DNA of 64,000 nucleotides from contig NZ_JAIXTJ010000042.1 of NCBI RefSeq assembly GCF_027483985.1, positions 62,001-126,000 on the forward strand. The letters run 5' to 3'. Below, one piece after another: positions 36,468 through 45,081 of this stretch (position 1 is its first letter; each line of letters opens with the position of its first letter). The DNA is from Flavobacterium sp. Lineage in GTDB: Bacteria > Bacteroidota > Bacteroidia > Flavobacteriales > Flavobacteriaceae. The position numbers and the translations under genes are program-made. The notes beneath the pieces were generated by a model. That model was not told the DNA's origin. It saw only the letters and a list, made by a program, of their open reading frames with translations, and made no database searches.

Positions 36468-37898
36468 TTATTTCCAACCGCCACCAAGATTTCGGTAAAT
36501 GTGAACTGTGGCGTTTAGTTGTTCTTTCTTGGTCTCAATCAATTCTAGTTTAGATTCCAGCGCATCGCGTTGCGTCATTAATACTTCAAAATAGTCCACA
36601 CGAGCCGATTTAAACAAATCATTAGAAACATCAATTGATTTATTCAAAGCGTCAACTTGTTTAGATTTTAAATCATAACTGTTTTCCAAATTGCTAATTT
36701 TTGACAACTGCGTAGCAACCTCCAAATAAGCGTTTAATACCGTTCGTTCATAATTGTACAACGCTTGAAGCTGACGTGCATTGGCGTTTTTATATTCTGC
36801 TTTTATGGCATTTCTGTTAATTAAAGGTGCCGCCAAATCGCCTACCAAAGAATATAATAAAGATTCAGGAAGCTTAAAAAGATAGGATGGTTTAAAAGCT
36901 TGCAATCCATAAGAAGCCGAAATGTCTAGCGATGGATAAAACTCAGCGCGAGCCGCTTTTACATCTAACTTAGCCGCTGCAAGTTCCAATTCAGCTTGTT
37001 TAATATCAGGACGATTAGCCAATAATTGAGAAGGAATTCCTGAAGTTGCAGCATTAGGCATTAAACTTAAAAAACTAGTTTTATCTCTAGGTATTTCCTG
37101 CGGATAACGACCTAGTAAAAAGTTAATTGTGTTTTCGGTTTCTTTAATTCTTTGCAAAATTTCAAACTCCTTACTTTTGGACGAATATACTTCTGCTTGA
37201 AATTTCTGTACGGCCAATTCGGTTGCTCTAGCCGCTTCTTTTTGAACTTTTACAATCTCCAAAGCATTAGTCTGCAAATTGATGTTTTGTCTAACAATTT
37301 CCAACTGACTGTCTAAAGATAATAACTCATAATACGAATCGGCAACCTCAGCCACAAGATTAGTAATTACAAAGTTTTTACCTTCAACGGTTGCCAGATA
37401 TCGGCTAATTGTGGCTTTTTTAGAATTGCGCAATTTTTTCCAAATATCAACTTCCCAATGCGCATAAGCAGCCAAAGTGTAATCTTGCAAAGGTTCTGGA
37501 AATTCTTTTCCGGGCATAATTTCGGTTGAAGCATCACCAGCACCTTGACTTGTGTATCGTCCTACTTTTTCTACTCCAGCTCCAGCTTTTACTCCAACCA
37601 TTGGTAATAAAGCGCCTTTTTTTACTCGAATATCATTTCTTGCAATTTCAATTTCTTGCAACGTAATCAGCAACTCTTGATTGTTTTTTAAAGCAACATC
37701 GATCAAATCTGCAAGATTTCTATCCTTGTAGAAATTTTTCCAAGGCGTACTTGCAATGGTATTGGTGTCTTTGCTGCTTGCAAAAGTTTCTGGTAGTGCC
37801 AGACTAGCTTTTGTAGGTTCAATGGCTGGTGCTTTGCAGCTTATTACTGCCAAACCTGTGGCTAACAATAGTATATATTTATAATTTTTGAACTTCAT
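36468..37898 (-). CDS. Outer-membrane efflux channel lipoprotein (TolC/OprM type)
   Basis: Exit duct of the tripartite pump. The 476-residue protein from the ATG at 37898 has a lipoprotein signal ending GLAVISC (Cys21) and two outer-membrane-efflux repeats rich in long helices (LITLQEIEIARNDIRVKKG; GIPSQLLANRPDIKQAELEL; AAKLDVKAARAEFYPSLDIS). Its start overlaps the end of the RND permease gene by 20 bp, which points to coupled translation. It is the last gene of the operon and is followed by a terminator. Confidence 0.93.
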   Translation of the reverse strand: MKFKNYKYILLLATGLAVISCKAPAIEPTKASLALPETFASSKDTNTIASTPWKNFYKDRNLADLIDVALKNNQELLITLQEIEIARNDIRVKKGALLPMVGVKAGAGVEKVGRYTSQGAGDASTEIMPGKEFPEPLQDYTLAAYAHWEVDIWKKLRNSKKATISRYLATVEGKNFVITNLVAEVADSYYELLSLDSQLEIVRQNINLQTNALEIVKVQKEAARATELAVQKFQAEVYSSKSKEFEILQRIKETENTINFLLGRYPQEIPRDKTSFLSLMPNAATSGIPSQLLANRPDIKQAELELAAAKLDVKAARAEFYPSLDISASYGLQAFKPSYLFKLPESLLYSLVGDLAAPLINRNAIKAEYKNANARQLQALYNYERTVLNAYLEVATQLSKISNLENSYDLKSKQVDALNKSIDVSNDLFKSARVDYFEVLMTQRDALESKLELIETKKEQLNATVHIYRNLGGGWK

Positions 37899-40800
37899 TG
37901 TTATCAATTTCTTCTGTTAATGGATTTTCTTCTTCTTTTTTAACAAGCTTAATTCGCTCCGCAATTCTTGCAAATATGTAGTACAAACCAGGAATTAATA
38001 GTACTCCGCAAACTGTTCCTATAAGCATTCCTCCTGCCGCTGCTGTACCAATGGTTCGGTTTCCAATTTTTCCTGGACCAGTAGCAAATGCAAGCGGAAG
38101 CAATCCAGCAATAAAGGCGAAAGAGGTCATTAAAATAGGACGTAACCTTGCTTTAGAGCCTTCCATCGCGGCTTCAAGAACCGATTTTCCTGCTGCATGT
38201 CGTTGAACTGCAAATTCAACAATAAGTACGGCGTTTTTACCCAGCAAACCAATTAACATTACCATCGCAACCTGAGCATAAATGTTGTTTTCTAAACCTG
38301 TCAATTTTAATAATAGAAAAGCTCCAAAAATTCCAGCTGGTAAGGAGAGAATTACCGATAATGGTAATATAAAGCTTTCATATTGAGCAGCTAAAACCAA
38401 GTAAACAAATCCCAAACAAATCAAAAACACCCATATTGCTTGATTACCTTGTGCTACTTCATCGGCAGAAATACCAGCCCAATCAATGTCATAACCTCTT
38501 GGTAATTTTTTTGCAGCAACTTCTTGAATTACTTTAATTGCAGTACCAGAGCTATAACCAGCAGCTGCTCCACCAGAAATTTCAGTAGAAGTATACATAT
38601 TATGTCTGGTAATTTCTGAAAGTCCATATACTTTTTCTAATCGCATAAAGGCAGAAAAGGGTACCATTTCATCTCGATTATTTTTTACATAAAGCTTCAA
38701 AATATCATCAGGCTGTGCTCTATATTCTGGCGCGGCTTGAACAATTACTTTATAATTAATTCCGTATTTAATAAAACTAATCTCATAATTACTTCCAACA
38801 AGTGTAGATAATGTAGTCATAGCGTTTTCAATGGAAACTCCTTTTTGCTGTGCAATATCATTATCTATTTTCATCATATATTGTGGAAAACTTGCACTAA
38901 AAAAGCTGAAGACATTGGATAATTCTGGACGCTTACTTAATTCTTCGACAAATTCTTTGTTAACCGTTTCTAATTTTTTGAAATCACTTGTACCCGTTTT
39001 ATCTAATAACCGAAGTTCAAATCCTCCTGCTGCTCCATATCCTGGTACAGCTGGCGGTTGAAAAAATTCAATATTCGCACCAGGAATTTCTTTTGATTTT
39101 TCCTCAAGTTCTTTCATAATCTCTTGAACAGATTCTTTTCGATCATTCCAATCCTCAAGATTTATTAAACAAGTACCCGCATTTGCACCTGTTCCTTCGG
39201 TCAAAATTTCATAACCAGCAAGTGATGAAACCGATTTAACGCCTTCAATCTCCTCTGCTTGTTGTTGCAATTTTTCAGCAATATTATTAGTTCTCTCTAA
39301 TGATGAACCTGGAGGCGTTTGGATAATAGCATAAAACATTCCTTGATCTTCATTTGGAATAAATCCAGAAGGAACTGTACTATTTACAAACCAAGTACCA
39401 GCACAAAATACTACAAGTGCAATAATGGTGATTGCTCTACGGTTTATAATTTTACTTAATACATTTTCATATTTTCCTTGTACTAAGTTAAACTTGTTAT
39501 TAAAGCCGTCAATAAATCTACTTACAGGTGTTCTCTTTTTGGCTTTGCCATGATTGTTTTTCAACATTATTGCACATAATGCTGGTGTTAATGTCAAAGC
39601 CACAACTCCAGAAAGTATAATAGCCGTTGCCATAGTAATTGAAAATTGTCTGTAAAAAACGCCCACCGGACCAGACATAAAGGCAACCGGAATGAATACC
39701 GCAGCCATCAAGAAGGTAATAGCAATAATTGCTCCTGCAATTTCATGCATAGCTTTTTTAGTAGCTTTCAATGGTGATAAATGCTCTTCCTCCATCTTGG
39801 CATGAACGGCTTCAATAACCACGATAGCATCATCGACGACGACTCCAATGGCCAAAACTAACGCAAAAAGAGTAATTAAGTTCAATGAAATATCAAAGAA
39901 TGTCATGAATGCAAACGTTCCAACCAAGGAAACAGGTACTGCTATTGCTGGAATAAGAGTTGATCGCCAATCTCCAAGAAAAAGAAATACCACTAATCCT
40001 ACCAAAATAAATGCTTCAATCAAAGTATGAATTACTTTCTCGATAGAAGCATCTAAAAATTTTGAAACATCATAGGAAATTTCATAGTCCATTCCTTTCG
40101 GAAATTTTTGCTTCACTTTTTCAAGCTTAGCTTTTACATCTTTGATAACATCATTAGCATTACTTCCAAAAGATTGTTTTAGTACGATTGCCGCTGATGG
40201 TTTTCCGTTTAAGTTAGAATAGATGTCATACATTGAACTACCAAATTCGACTTTGGCTATATCTTTCAAGCGCAAAAGTTCACCGTTACTATTGGAACGC
40301 ACTACAATATTTTCATATTGTTCTTTATTAGTAAAACGTCCAGAATATTTTAAAACATATTCAAATGCTTGGGAACGTTTACCAGAAGCTTCTCCTGTTT
40401 TACCAGGTGATGCCTCTAAACTTTGACTTGACAAAGCTTCCATTACTTCTTCGGAAGAAATTTTGTAAGCCAACATACGATCAGGTTTTAACCAAATACG
40501 CATAGCATATTCACGTGTTCCTAAAATATCGCCAGAACCAACACCATTTACTCTTTTTAATTCAGACAAGACATTGATATCGGCATAATTGTATAAAAAC
40601 TTCATGTCGGTATTTTTATCCGTGCTAAAAAGATTTACATACATCAACATACTTGGTACTTCACGAGTGATTTTTACACCTTCTCGAACAACCAATGGTG
40701 GCAATTTGTTGGTGACCGACGCAACACGATTTTGGACATTAATTGCGGCTTGATTAGGATCAGTTCCTAAATTAAATACAAGTTGAATACTTGCTTCACC

Positions 40801-41055
40801 ATCATTTCCAGCATCGGAAGTCATGTATTTCATTCCGGGAACACCATTTAAGGCTCTTTCTAAAGGAATAATTACTGACTTTATCATTAATTCTCCGTTA
40901 GATCCTGGATAATCTACTTTTACATTTACCATTGGCGGAGAAATGGTCGGGAATTGTGTAATTGGTAAATTTAATACCGATAGAACTCCTAAAAAGACAA
41001 TTATCAATGATATCACTATTGACAATACTGGTCTTTGTATAAATTTATTAAACAT
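37879..41055 (-). CDS. RND multidrug efflux permease (HAE1 family)
   Basis: A proton-driven inner-membrane pump of 1058 residues with the full AcrB plan: the first helix (VLSIVISLIIVFLGVLSVLNLPI), a porter loop, helices 2-6, a second porter loop, and helices 7-12. Helix 4 carries the proton-relay pair in GVVVDDAIVVIE (about 405-406). NEDQGMFYAIIQTPPGSS opens the second loop, and GLLGKNAVLIVEFA is typical of HAE1. The ending GLYYIFARIAERI leads to a short cytoplasmic tail. It lies 42 bp after the adaptor gene. Hydrophobic drug-like substrates are usual for the family; the real ones are unknown. Confidence 0.95.
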   Translation of the reverse strand: MFNKFIQRPVLSIVISLIIVFLGVLSVLNLPITQFPTISPPMVNVKVDYPGSNGELMIKSVIIPLERALNGVPGMKYMTSDAGNDGEASIQLVFNLGTDPNQAAINVQNRVASVTNKLPPLVVREGVKITREVPSMLMYVNLFSTDKNTDMKFLYNYADINVLSELKRVNGVGSGDILGTREYAMRIWLKPDRMLAYKISSEEVMEALSSQSLEASPGKTGEASGKRSQAFEYVLKYSGRFTNKEQYENIVVRSNSNGELLRLKDIAKVEFGSSMYDIYSNLNGKPSAAIVLKQSFGSNANDVIKDVKAKLEKVKQKFPKGMDYEISYDVSKFLDASIEKVIHTLIEAFILVGLVVFLFLGDWRSTLIPAIAVPVSLVGTFAFMTFFDISLNLITLFALVLAIGVVVDDAIVVIEAVHAKMEEEHLSPLKATKKAMHEIAGAIIAITFLMAAVFIPVAFMSGPVGVFYRQFSITMATAIILSGVVALTLTPALCAIMLKNNHGKAKKRTPVSRFIDGFNNKFNLVQGKYENVLSKIINRRAITIIALVVFCAGTWFVNSTVPSGFIPNEDQGMFYAIIQTPPGSSLERTNNIAEKLQQQAEEIEGVKSVSSLAGYEILTEGTGANAGTCLINLEDWNDRKESVQEIMKELEEKSKEIPGANIEFFQPPAVPGYGAAGGFELRLLDKTGTSDFKKLETVNKEFVEELSKRPELSNVFSFFSASFPQYMMKIDNDIAQQKGVSIENAMTTLSTLVGSNYEISFIKYGINYKVIVQAAPEYRAQPDDILKLYVKNNRDEMVPFSAFMRLEKVYGLSEITRHNMYTSTEISGGAAAGYSSGTAIKVIQEVAAKKLPRGYDIDWAGISADEVAQGNQAIWVFLICLGFVYLVLAAQYESFILPLSVILSLPAGIFGAFLLLKLTGLENNIYAQVAMVMLIGLLGKNAVLIVEFAVQRHAAGKSVLEAAMEGSKARLRPILMTSFAFIAGLLPLAFATGPGKIGNRTIGTAAAGGMLIGTVCGVLLIPGLYYIFARIAERIKLVKKEEENPLTEEIDNNEVQKL

Positions 41056-41097
41056 TTGCTTATTTTTTAATGATTAAACCCCACTTGAATAAGAATT

Positions 41098-42180
41098 CTA
41101 TTCCGCTTTTAATCTTAATTTATTGATGACTTCTTTAGGTGAAACGTAGTCATACTTAATCTTTTCAGCATCTTTTACTTTCTGCACACCTTCTAATAGA
41201 ATTTTATCATTCGCACCAACGCCGCTGGTTACAACATATAAATCTGGTATTTCACCTGCCGTCGTAATTTCTTTTGATTCTACAACATTATCTTTATTTA
41301 CTAAAAAAACATACTTTTTATCTTGAATTTCAAAAGTGGCTTTTTGAGGAATTACAATGGCATTTTTAAGAGGAACTACCATTTGAATGGATCCTGTTTC
41401 TCCGTGTTTTAATAACTTACTTGGATTGGGGAAGCGCGCTCTAAAAGCAATATTACCAGTTTCGCTATCAAATTCACTTTCTATAACCTCTACATAACCA
41501 GTAGAATTAAATACTTCGTTGTTGGCAAGACGCAAATTCACTTTAGTCTTTGAATGGTTCGGATTGTGGGTTTGATAATCTAAATATTCTGGTTCGGAAA
41601 CGTTAAAATAAGCGAACATCTCACTGTTATCTGAAAGACTTGTCAGTAACTCTCCTTCTTCTATCAGGCTTCCTAATTTTAGTGGAATTCTATCTATTGT
41701 CCCTGAAAATGGTGCTCTTATCTCGGTAAATGATAAATGAAGTTTTGCCAAAGCTACCTCAGCTTTTGCTTGTTCAAGTTTTGCTTGTGCAATATATTGT
41801 TCACTCTTGGAAACTACATTCTTATCGGCTAACGTTTTAGCATTTTGTAGTTCAATCTCGGCAGCTTTAGCTTCGGCTTGAGCCTTAAGTAATTCTGCTT
41901 CATAAATTTTAGGCATTATTCTAAAAAGAAGTTGACCTTCTTTTACAAACTGACCTTCGTCGACATAAATATTTTGAAGAAATCCCTTCTCTTGGGCTCT
42001 AATTTCAATATTTCTAACAGAGCGTATTTGTGAGACATATTCTTTAACAAATGAAGTGTCAATTTTAACTGGATTAGTAACCAGTAACTTGCCAACTTCT
42101 TCTTTTTCTTCTTTTTTAGTAGTGCAACTAGATAAGCACAATAAGGCAGTTAAGCCCATGAACATGAGTTTGTTCTTCAT
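41098..42180 (-). CDS. RND efflux periplasmic adaptor (membrane fusion protein)
   Basis: A 360-residue lipoprotein adaptor that links the permease to the outer-membrane channel. Signal MKNKLMFMGLTALLCLSSC with Cys19. The layout is standard: beta-barrel/lipoyl half (IRAQEKGFLQNIYVDEGQFV), a helical hairpin rich in Ala/Lys/Glu (about 95-145), second lipoyl half (LSFTEIRAPFSGTIDRIPLK), and a membrane-proximal domain. It is the first of the three pump genes. No regulator gene is adjacent; the only upstream neighbour on this strand is a small secreted protein. Confidence 0.95.
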   Translation of the reverse strand: MKNKLMFMGLTALLCLSSCTTKKEEKEEVGKLLVTNPVKIDTSFVKEYVSQIRSVRNIEIRAQEKGFLQNIYVDEGQFVKEGQLLFRIMPKIYEAELLKAQAEAKAAEIELQNAKTLADKNVVSKSEQYIAQAKLEQAKAEVALAKLHLSFTEIRAPFSGTIDRIPLKLGSLIEEGELLTSLSDNSEMFAYFNVSEPEYLDYQTHNPNHSKTKVNLRLANNEVFNSTGYVEVIESEFDSETGNIAFRARFPNPSKLLKHGETGSIQMVVPLKNAIVIPQKATFEIQDKKYVFLVNKDNVVESKEITTAGEIPDLYVVTSGVGANDKILLEGVQKVKDAEKIKYDYVSPKEVINKLRLKAE

Positions 42181-42345
42181 AATAAATGAATTTTAAGCGA
42201 TTGAATTAAGGATAAAAGAGACTATGGCTCTGATAGTTAAATTTAATCAGCGCTAAAAAGCATGAAATATAAAATCAATGAAGTAAACAAAATACATTCA
42301 CAAACAAAACAAACCATACTTAATGGGCTGATGTGAAGTAAAGCA

Positions 42346-42729
42346 TCATATTATTAAAACACGATGAGCAAGATAAATAGGGCACGATCCAAAATGAGTT
42401 TTGGTAAAAAAATTGTGACCTTTACTGTAGTAGTTTGAAATAGTTACAGTTGGATGTAACGAATATAAGTTTTTAAGTAAAAAATATTTACCTAAATAGA
42501 AGTCACTTTTATGAACTGTTTTGACACTTTTTTCAGAATGAATTTCTTCCTCAAAATCAACTCCAATATCTTCTATCAATACAAGTGCATGCGTATCATC
42601 AGCAAGTTTAACCTGATGCTTTTGTGCAAATTGTTCTATTATACTATTGGTAGTTTCAGCCACAGAGGCATTTCCTTTACCGCCTAGTAAAAGAAAACTT
42701 AAATATAGTATAAACGAAACTACTCTCAT
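42346..42729 (-). CDS. Small exported protein upstream of the efflux operon, unknown function
   Basis: I do not recognise this 127-residue protein. A signal peptide is likely (MRVVSFILYLSFLLL, cleavage near GNAS). The mature part has an acidic stretch (VLIEDIGVDFEEEIHSE), a middle HKSDFYLGKYFLLKNLYSLH, and a His/Tyr/Cys-rich end (YYSKGHNFFTKTHFGSCPIY, then LAHRVLII). Five or more His and one Cys could bind metal, which is only a guess. It lies 165 bp before the adaptor gene in the same direction, so it may be co-regulated with the pump. Confidence 0.55.
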   Translation of the reverse strand: MRVVSFILYLSFLLLGGKGNASVAETTNSIIEQFAQKHQVKLADDTHALVLIEDIGVDFEEEIHSEKSVKTVHKSDFYLGKYFLLKNLYSLHPTVTISNYYSKGHNFFTKTHFGSCPIYLAHRVLII

Positions 42730-42845
42730 AAGCCGCCAAATTTAACAAATTTCCAAAAGCAAAAAACAGAGCAAAAGTTAAGAAAACTATAAACTGACGA
42801 AAACGTTATTTTTATGTCTATTGAGATCGAACAGCAAAGTGCTCA

Positions 42846-42879
42846 AAAGAAAAAAGTTCAAAGAAATCTCTGAACTTTT
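42846..42879. terminator. Terminator after the OmpA-family gene
   Basis: AAAAGTTCA (42852-42860) pairs with TGAACTTTT (42871-42879), a 9-bp perfect stem with T-rich flanks on both strands. It lies about 40 bp past the stop at 42920. Confidence 0.7.
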
Positions 42880-42919
42880 ACTTTTTGTTTTTAAAACAAT
42901 AATACACTTTTATACCATT

Positions 42920-43885
42920 TTAAAGATCATTCAACATTTTAGAAATTTCATCTAATTTTGGTGTCAAAATAATTTCGATTCTACGGTTTTTTGCTTTTCC
43001 TTCTGGTGTGTCGTTGCTCATTAAGGGTGCAAATTCTCCTCTACCAGCTGCAGTCAAATTGTCTTTTTTAACTCCTTTATTTTCTGAAAGAATATTTACG
43101 ATGGCAGTAGCTCTTTTGGTAGACAAATCCCAGTTGTTTTCAATTCCGCCACCAATATTTCCTAAAATTTTATCATCATCGGTGTGGCCTTCAATCAATA
43201 CTGATATTTCAGGATTATCTGCAAGCACTTTTCCAACAGCAACAACTGCAGTTTTCCCTTCAGCACCAACAGCCCAACTACCCGTTCCAAAAAGCAATTT
43301 ATTTTCCATAGAAACATATACTTTTCCGTTGCGTTGCTCAACGGTTAATCCTTTGCCTTCAAAAGCTTTCAAAGATTTAGAAAGTGTTTCTTTCAACTTC
43401 TTCATACTAGCATCTTTGGCAGCAATGTAAGCTTCTAATTCGCTCAATCGTTTTGAACTAGCTTCTAATTCGGCTTTTAATTTATTTAATCGTTCTTGCT
43501 CAGCAGCCATCGATTTTTCTTTAGCTTCTAACTTTGCCAATAATTCTCTGTTTTTATTGATATTGGCTGTTAGCGCTTCATTACTGTCTTTCTCTAAAGC
43601 ATTGTAAGACGCTTGAAGTGTTTTCAGATTTTTATCAGTTGCCGTAAAATCAGCTAGAAGTTTGTCGCGTTCTGCTTTTAACTTATCATAATCTGCTTGC
43701 AATTTAGACTTATCCAATTCCAATTGATTTTTAGATTTGGTTAAATCTTCGTTAGTATCAGCTAAGGTTCTGTTTTCTTTTTTCAATTCGGCAAACTTGT
43801 TTTCCAAGTCATTATAAATCTTTTTAGAAACACAAGAGGTTGAAAGCGCTGCAATCAACAATGCTAGGGAAATTCTTTTAATCAT
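42920..43885 (-). CDS. OmpA-family peptidoglycan-binding lipoprotein with coiled coil
   Basis: A 321-residue envelope protein. Signal MIKRISLALLIAALSTSC with Cys18 for lipidation. Residues about 25-170 form a long coiled coil rich in Leu, Lys and Glu (LEKDSNEALTANINKNRELL). Residues about 190-310 are an OmpA C-terminal domain: VLIEGHTDDD, LSTKRATAIVNIL, LTAAGRGEFAPL and AKNRRIEIIL give the Asp and Arg that bind diaminopimelate. It probably ties the outer membrane to the cell wall. It stands alone with its own terminator. Confidence 0.9.
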   Translation of the reverse strand: MIKRISLALLIAALSTSCVSKKIYNDLENKFAELKKENRTLADTNEDLTKSKNQLELDKSKLQADYDKLKAERDKLLADFTATDKNLKTLQASYNALEKDSNEALTANINKNRELLAKLEAKEKSMAAEQERLNKLKAELEASSKRLSELEAYIAAKDASMKKLKETLSKSLKAFEGKGLTVEQRNGKVYVSMENKLLFGTGSWAVGAEGKTAVVAVGKVLADNPEISVLIEGHTDDDKILGNIGGGIENNWDLSTKRATAIVNILSENKGVKKDNLTAAGRGEFAPLMSNDTPEGKAKNRRIEIILTPKLDEISKMLNDL

Positions 43886-44081
43886 TTTTTTATTATTTAT
43901 TTTAACAAAAGCATTTTTTTAAACCAATACGAAAGTAAGTTTCATTAAGTCTTAATTTTCTTAAGTAACTCAAAGGTTTAATCATTTGAATCGAATCAAA
44001 ATTAGAGCATCAAATTGGTTTTTAATCTATAGCTTTTTTTTGTTATTGACATTGTTATTGACAATTTAATTAAGGTATTCG

Positions 44082-44103
44082 CACATCGACAAGCTCAGTG
44101 TAA
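44082..44103. repeat. Degenerate arm of the palindromic repeat
   Basis: CACATCGACAAGCTCAGTGT matches a left arm read in reverse (CACTTCGACAAGCTCAGTGT) with one change. No second arm is visible. It lies in the 267-bp gap between xth and the OmpA-family gene, where no other feature is seen. Confidence 0.65.
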
Positions 44104-44152
44104 AGGTTGCGCGTTGAGGAAAATTTTAATTTTTTTTTAACTCGAAACTATT

Positions 44153-44914
44153 TTAATCAATCTCTACCACAATCGGACAATGGTCAGAATGTTTGGCTTC
44201 GGGTAAAATTACAGCTCTTGTCATTCTCTCTTTTAGAGTTTCGGAAACTAAATTGTAATCAATTCTCCATCCTTTGTTATTGCCTCTTGCTCCTGCTCTG
44301 TAACTCCACCACGAATAATTGTGTGGCTCTTTGTTGAAATGACGAAAACTATCCACAAATCCTGATTTCATGAAACCATCTAACCATTTTCTTTCTGATG
44401 GTAAAAATCCTGAAACGGTTGCATTTCTTATCGGATCGTGAATATCAATAGCTTCGTGACAGATGTTATAATCACCGCAAATAATCAAATTAGGAACTTC
44501 TTTTTTCAAATGATTAATGTAATTTTGAAACTCATCCATATACTGAAATTTGAAATCCAATCGTTCAATATTGGTTCCCGATGGCAAATACAAACTCATT
44601 ATAGATACTTCTTCAAAATCTACTCGAAGATTTCTTCCTTCAAAATCCATGTGCTGAATTCCAGTTCCAAAAACAACATTTTTAGGTTCTGTTTTACACA
44701 AAACAGCAACACCCGAATATCCTTTTTTCTCCGCAGGAAAATAATATTGATACGGATAACCTGCCTTTGTAATTTCTTCTGTGGGAATTTGATCTTCGGT
44801 TGCTTTTATCTCTTGCAAACAAATAACATCAGGATTAGCTTGTTGCAACCAATCTAAAAAACCTTTGGTTATTGCCGCTCTGATACCATTTACATTATAG
44901 GATATGATTCTCAT
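44153..44914 (-). CDS. xth: Exodeoxyribonuclease III / AP endonuclease
   Basis: Cuts DNA at abasic sites and removes 3' blocks in base-excision repair. The 253-residue protein has the exonuclease-endonuclease-phosphatase fold: SYNVNGIRAA, the metal Glu in CLQEIKA, SGVAVLCK, the GDYNICHEAIDI block with catalytic Asp and Asn, the YSWWSYRAGARGNNKGWRID substrate region, and the final SDHCPIVVEID with the Asp-His pair. It is full length and lies divergent to the olsF-type gene. Confidence 0.96.
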   Translation of the reverse strand: MRIISYNVNGIRAAITKGFLDWLQQANPDVICLQEIKATEDQIPTEEITKAGYPYQYYFPAEKKGYSGVAVLCKTEPKNVVFGTGIQHMDFEGRNLRVDFEEVSIMSLYLPSGTNIERLDFKFQYMDEFQNYINHLKKEVPNLIICGDYNICHEAIDIHDPIRNATVSGFLPSERKWLDGFMKSGFVDSFRHFNKEPHNYSWWSYRAGARGNNKGWRIDYNLVSETLKERMTRAVILPEAKHSDHCPIVVEID

Positions 44915-45081
44915 ATTTTAATTTTATAGTTTTTCAAAAATAACTAAAAACCACAAATCATTCTATTCAAAATTTGAAATTATAAGTTTTGTTTAACCTT
45001 TTTCTGATTTCTACGTTTTTTCAAAAATCCATTCAAATAGAATTACTATCTTTGTTTCTTGCTCAATAAACAAAAAATTGA

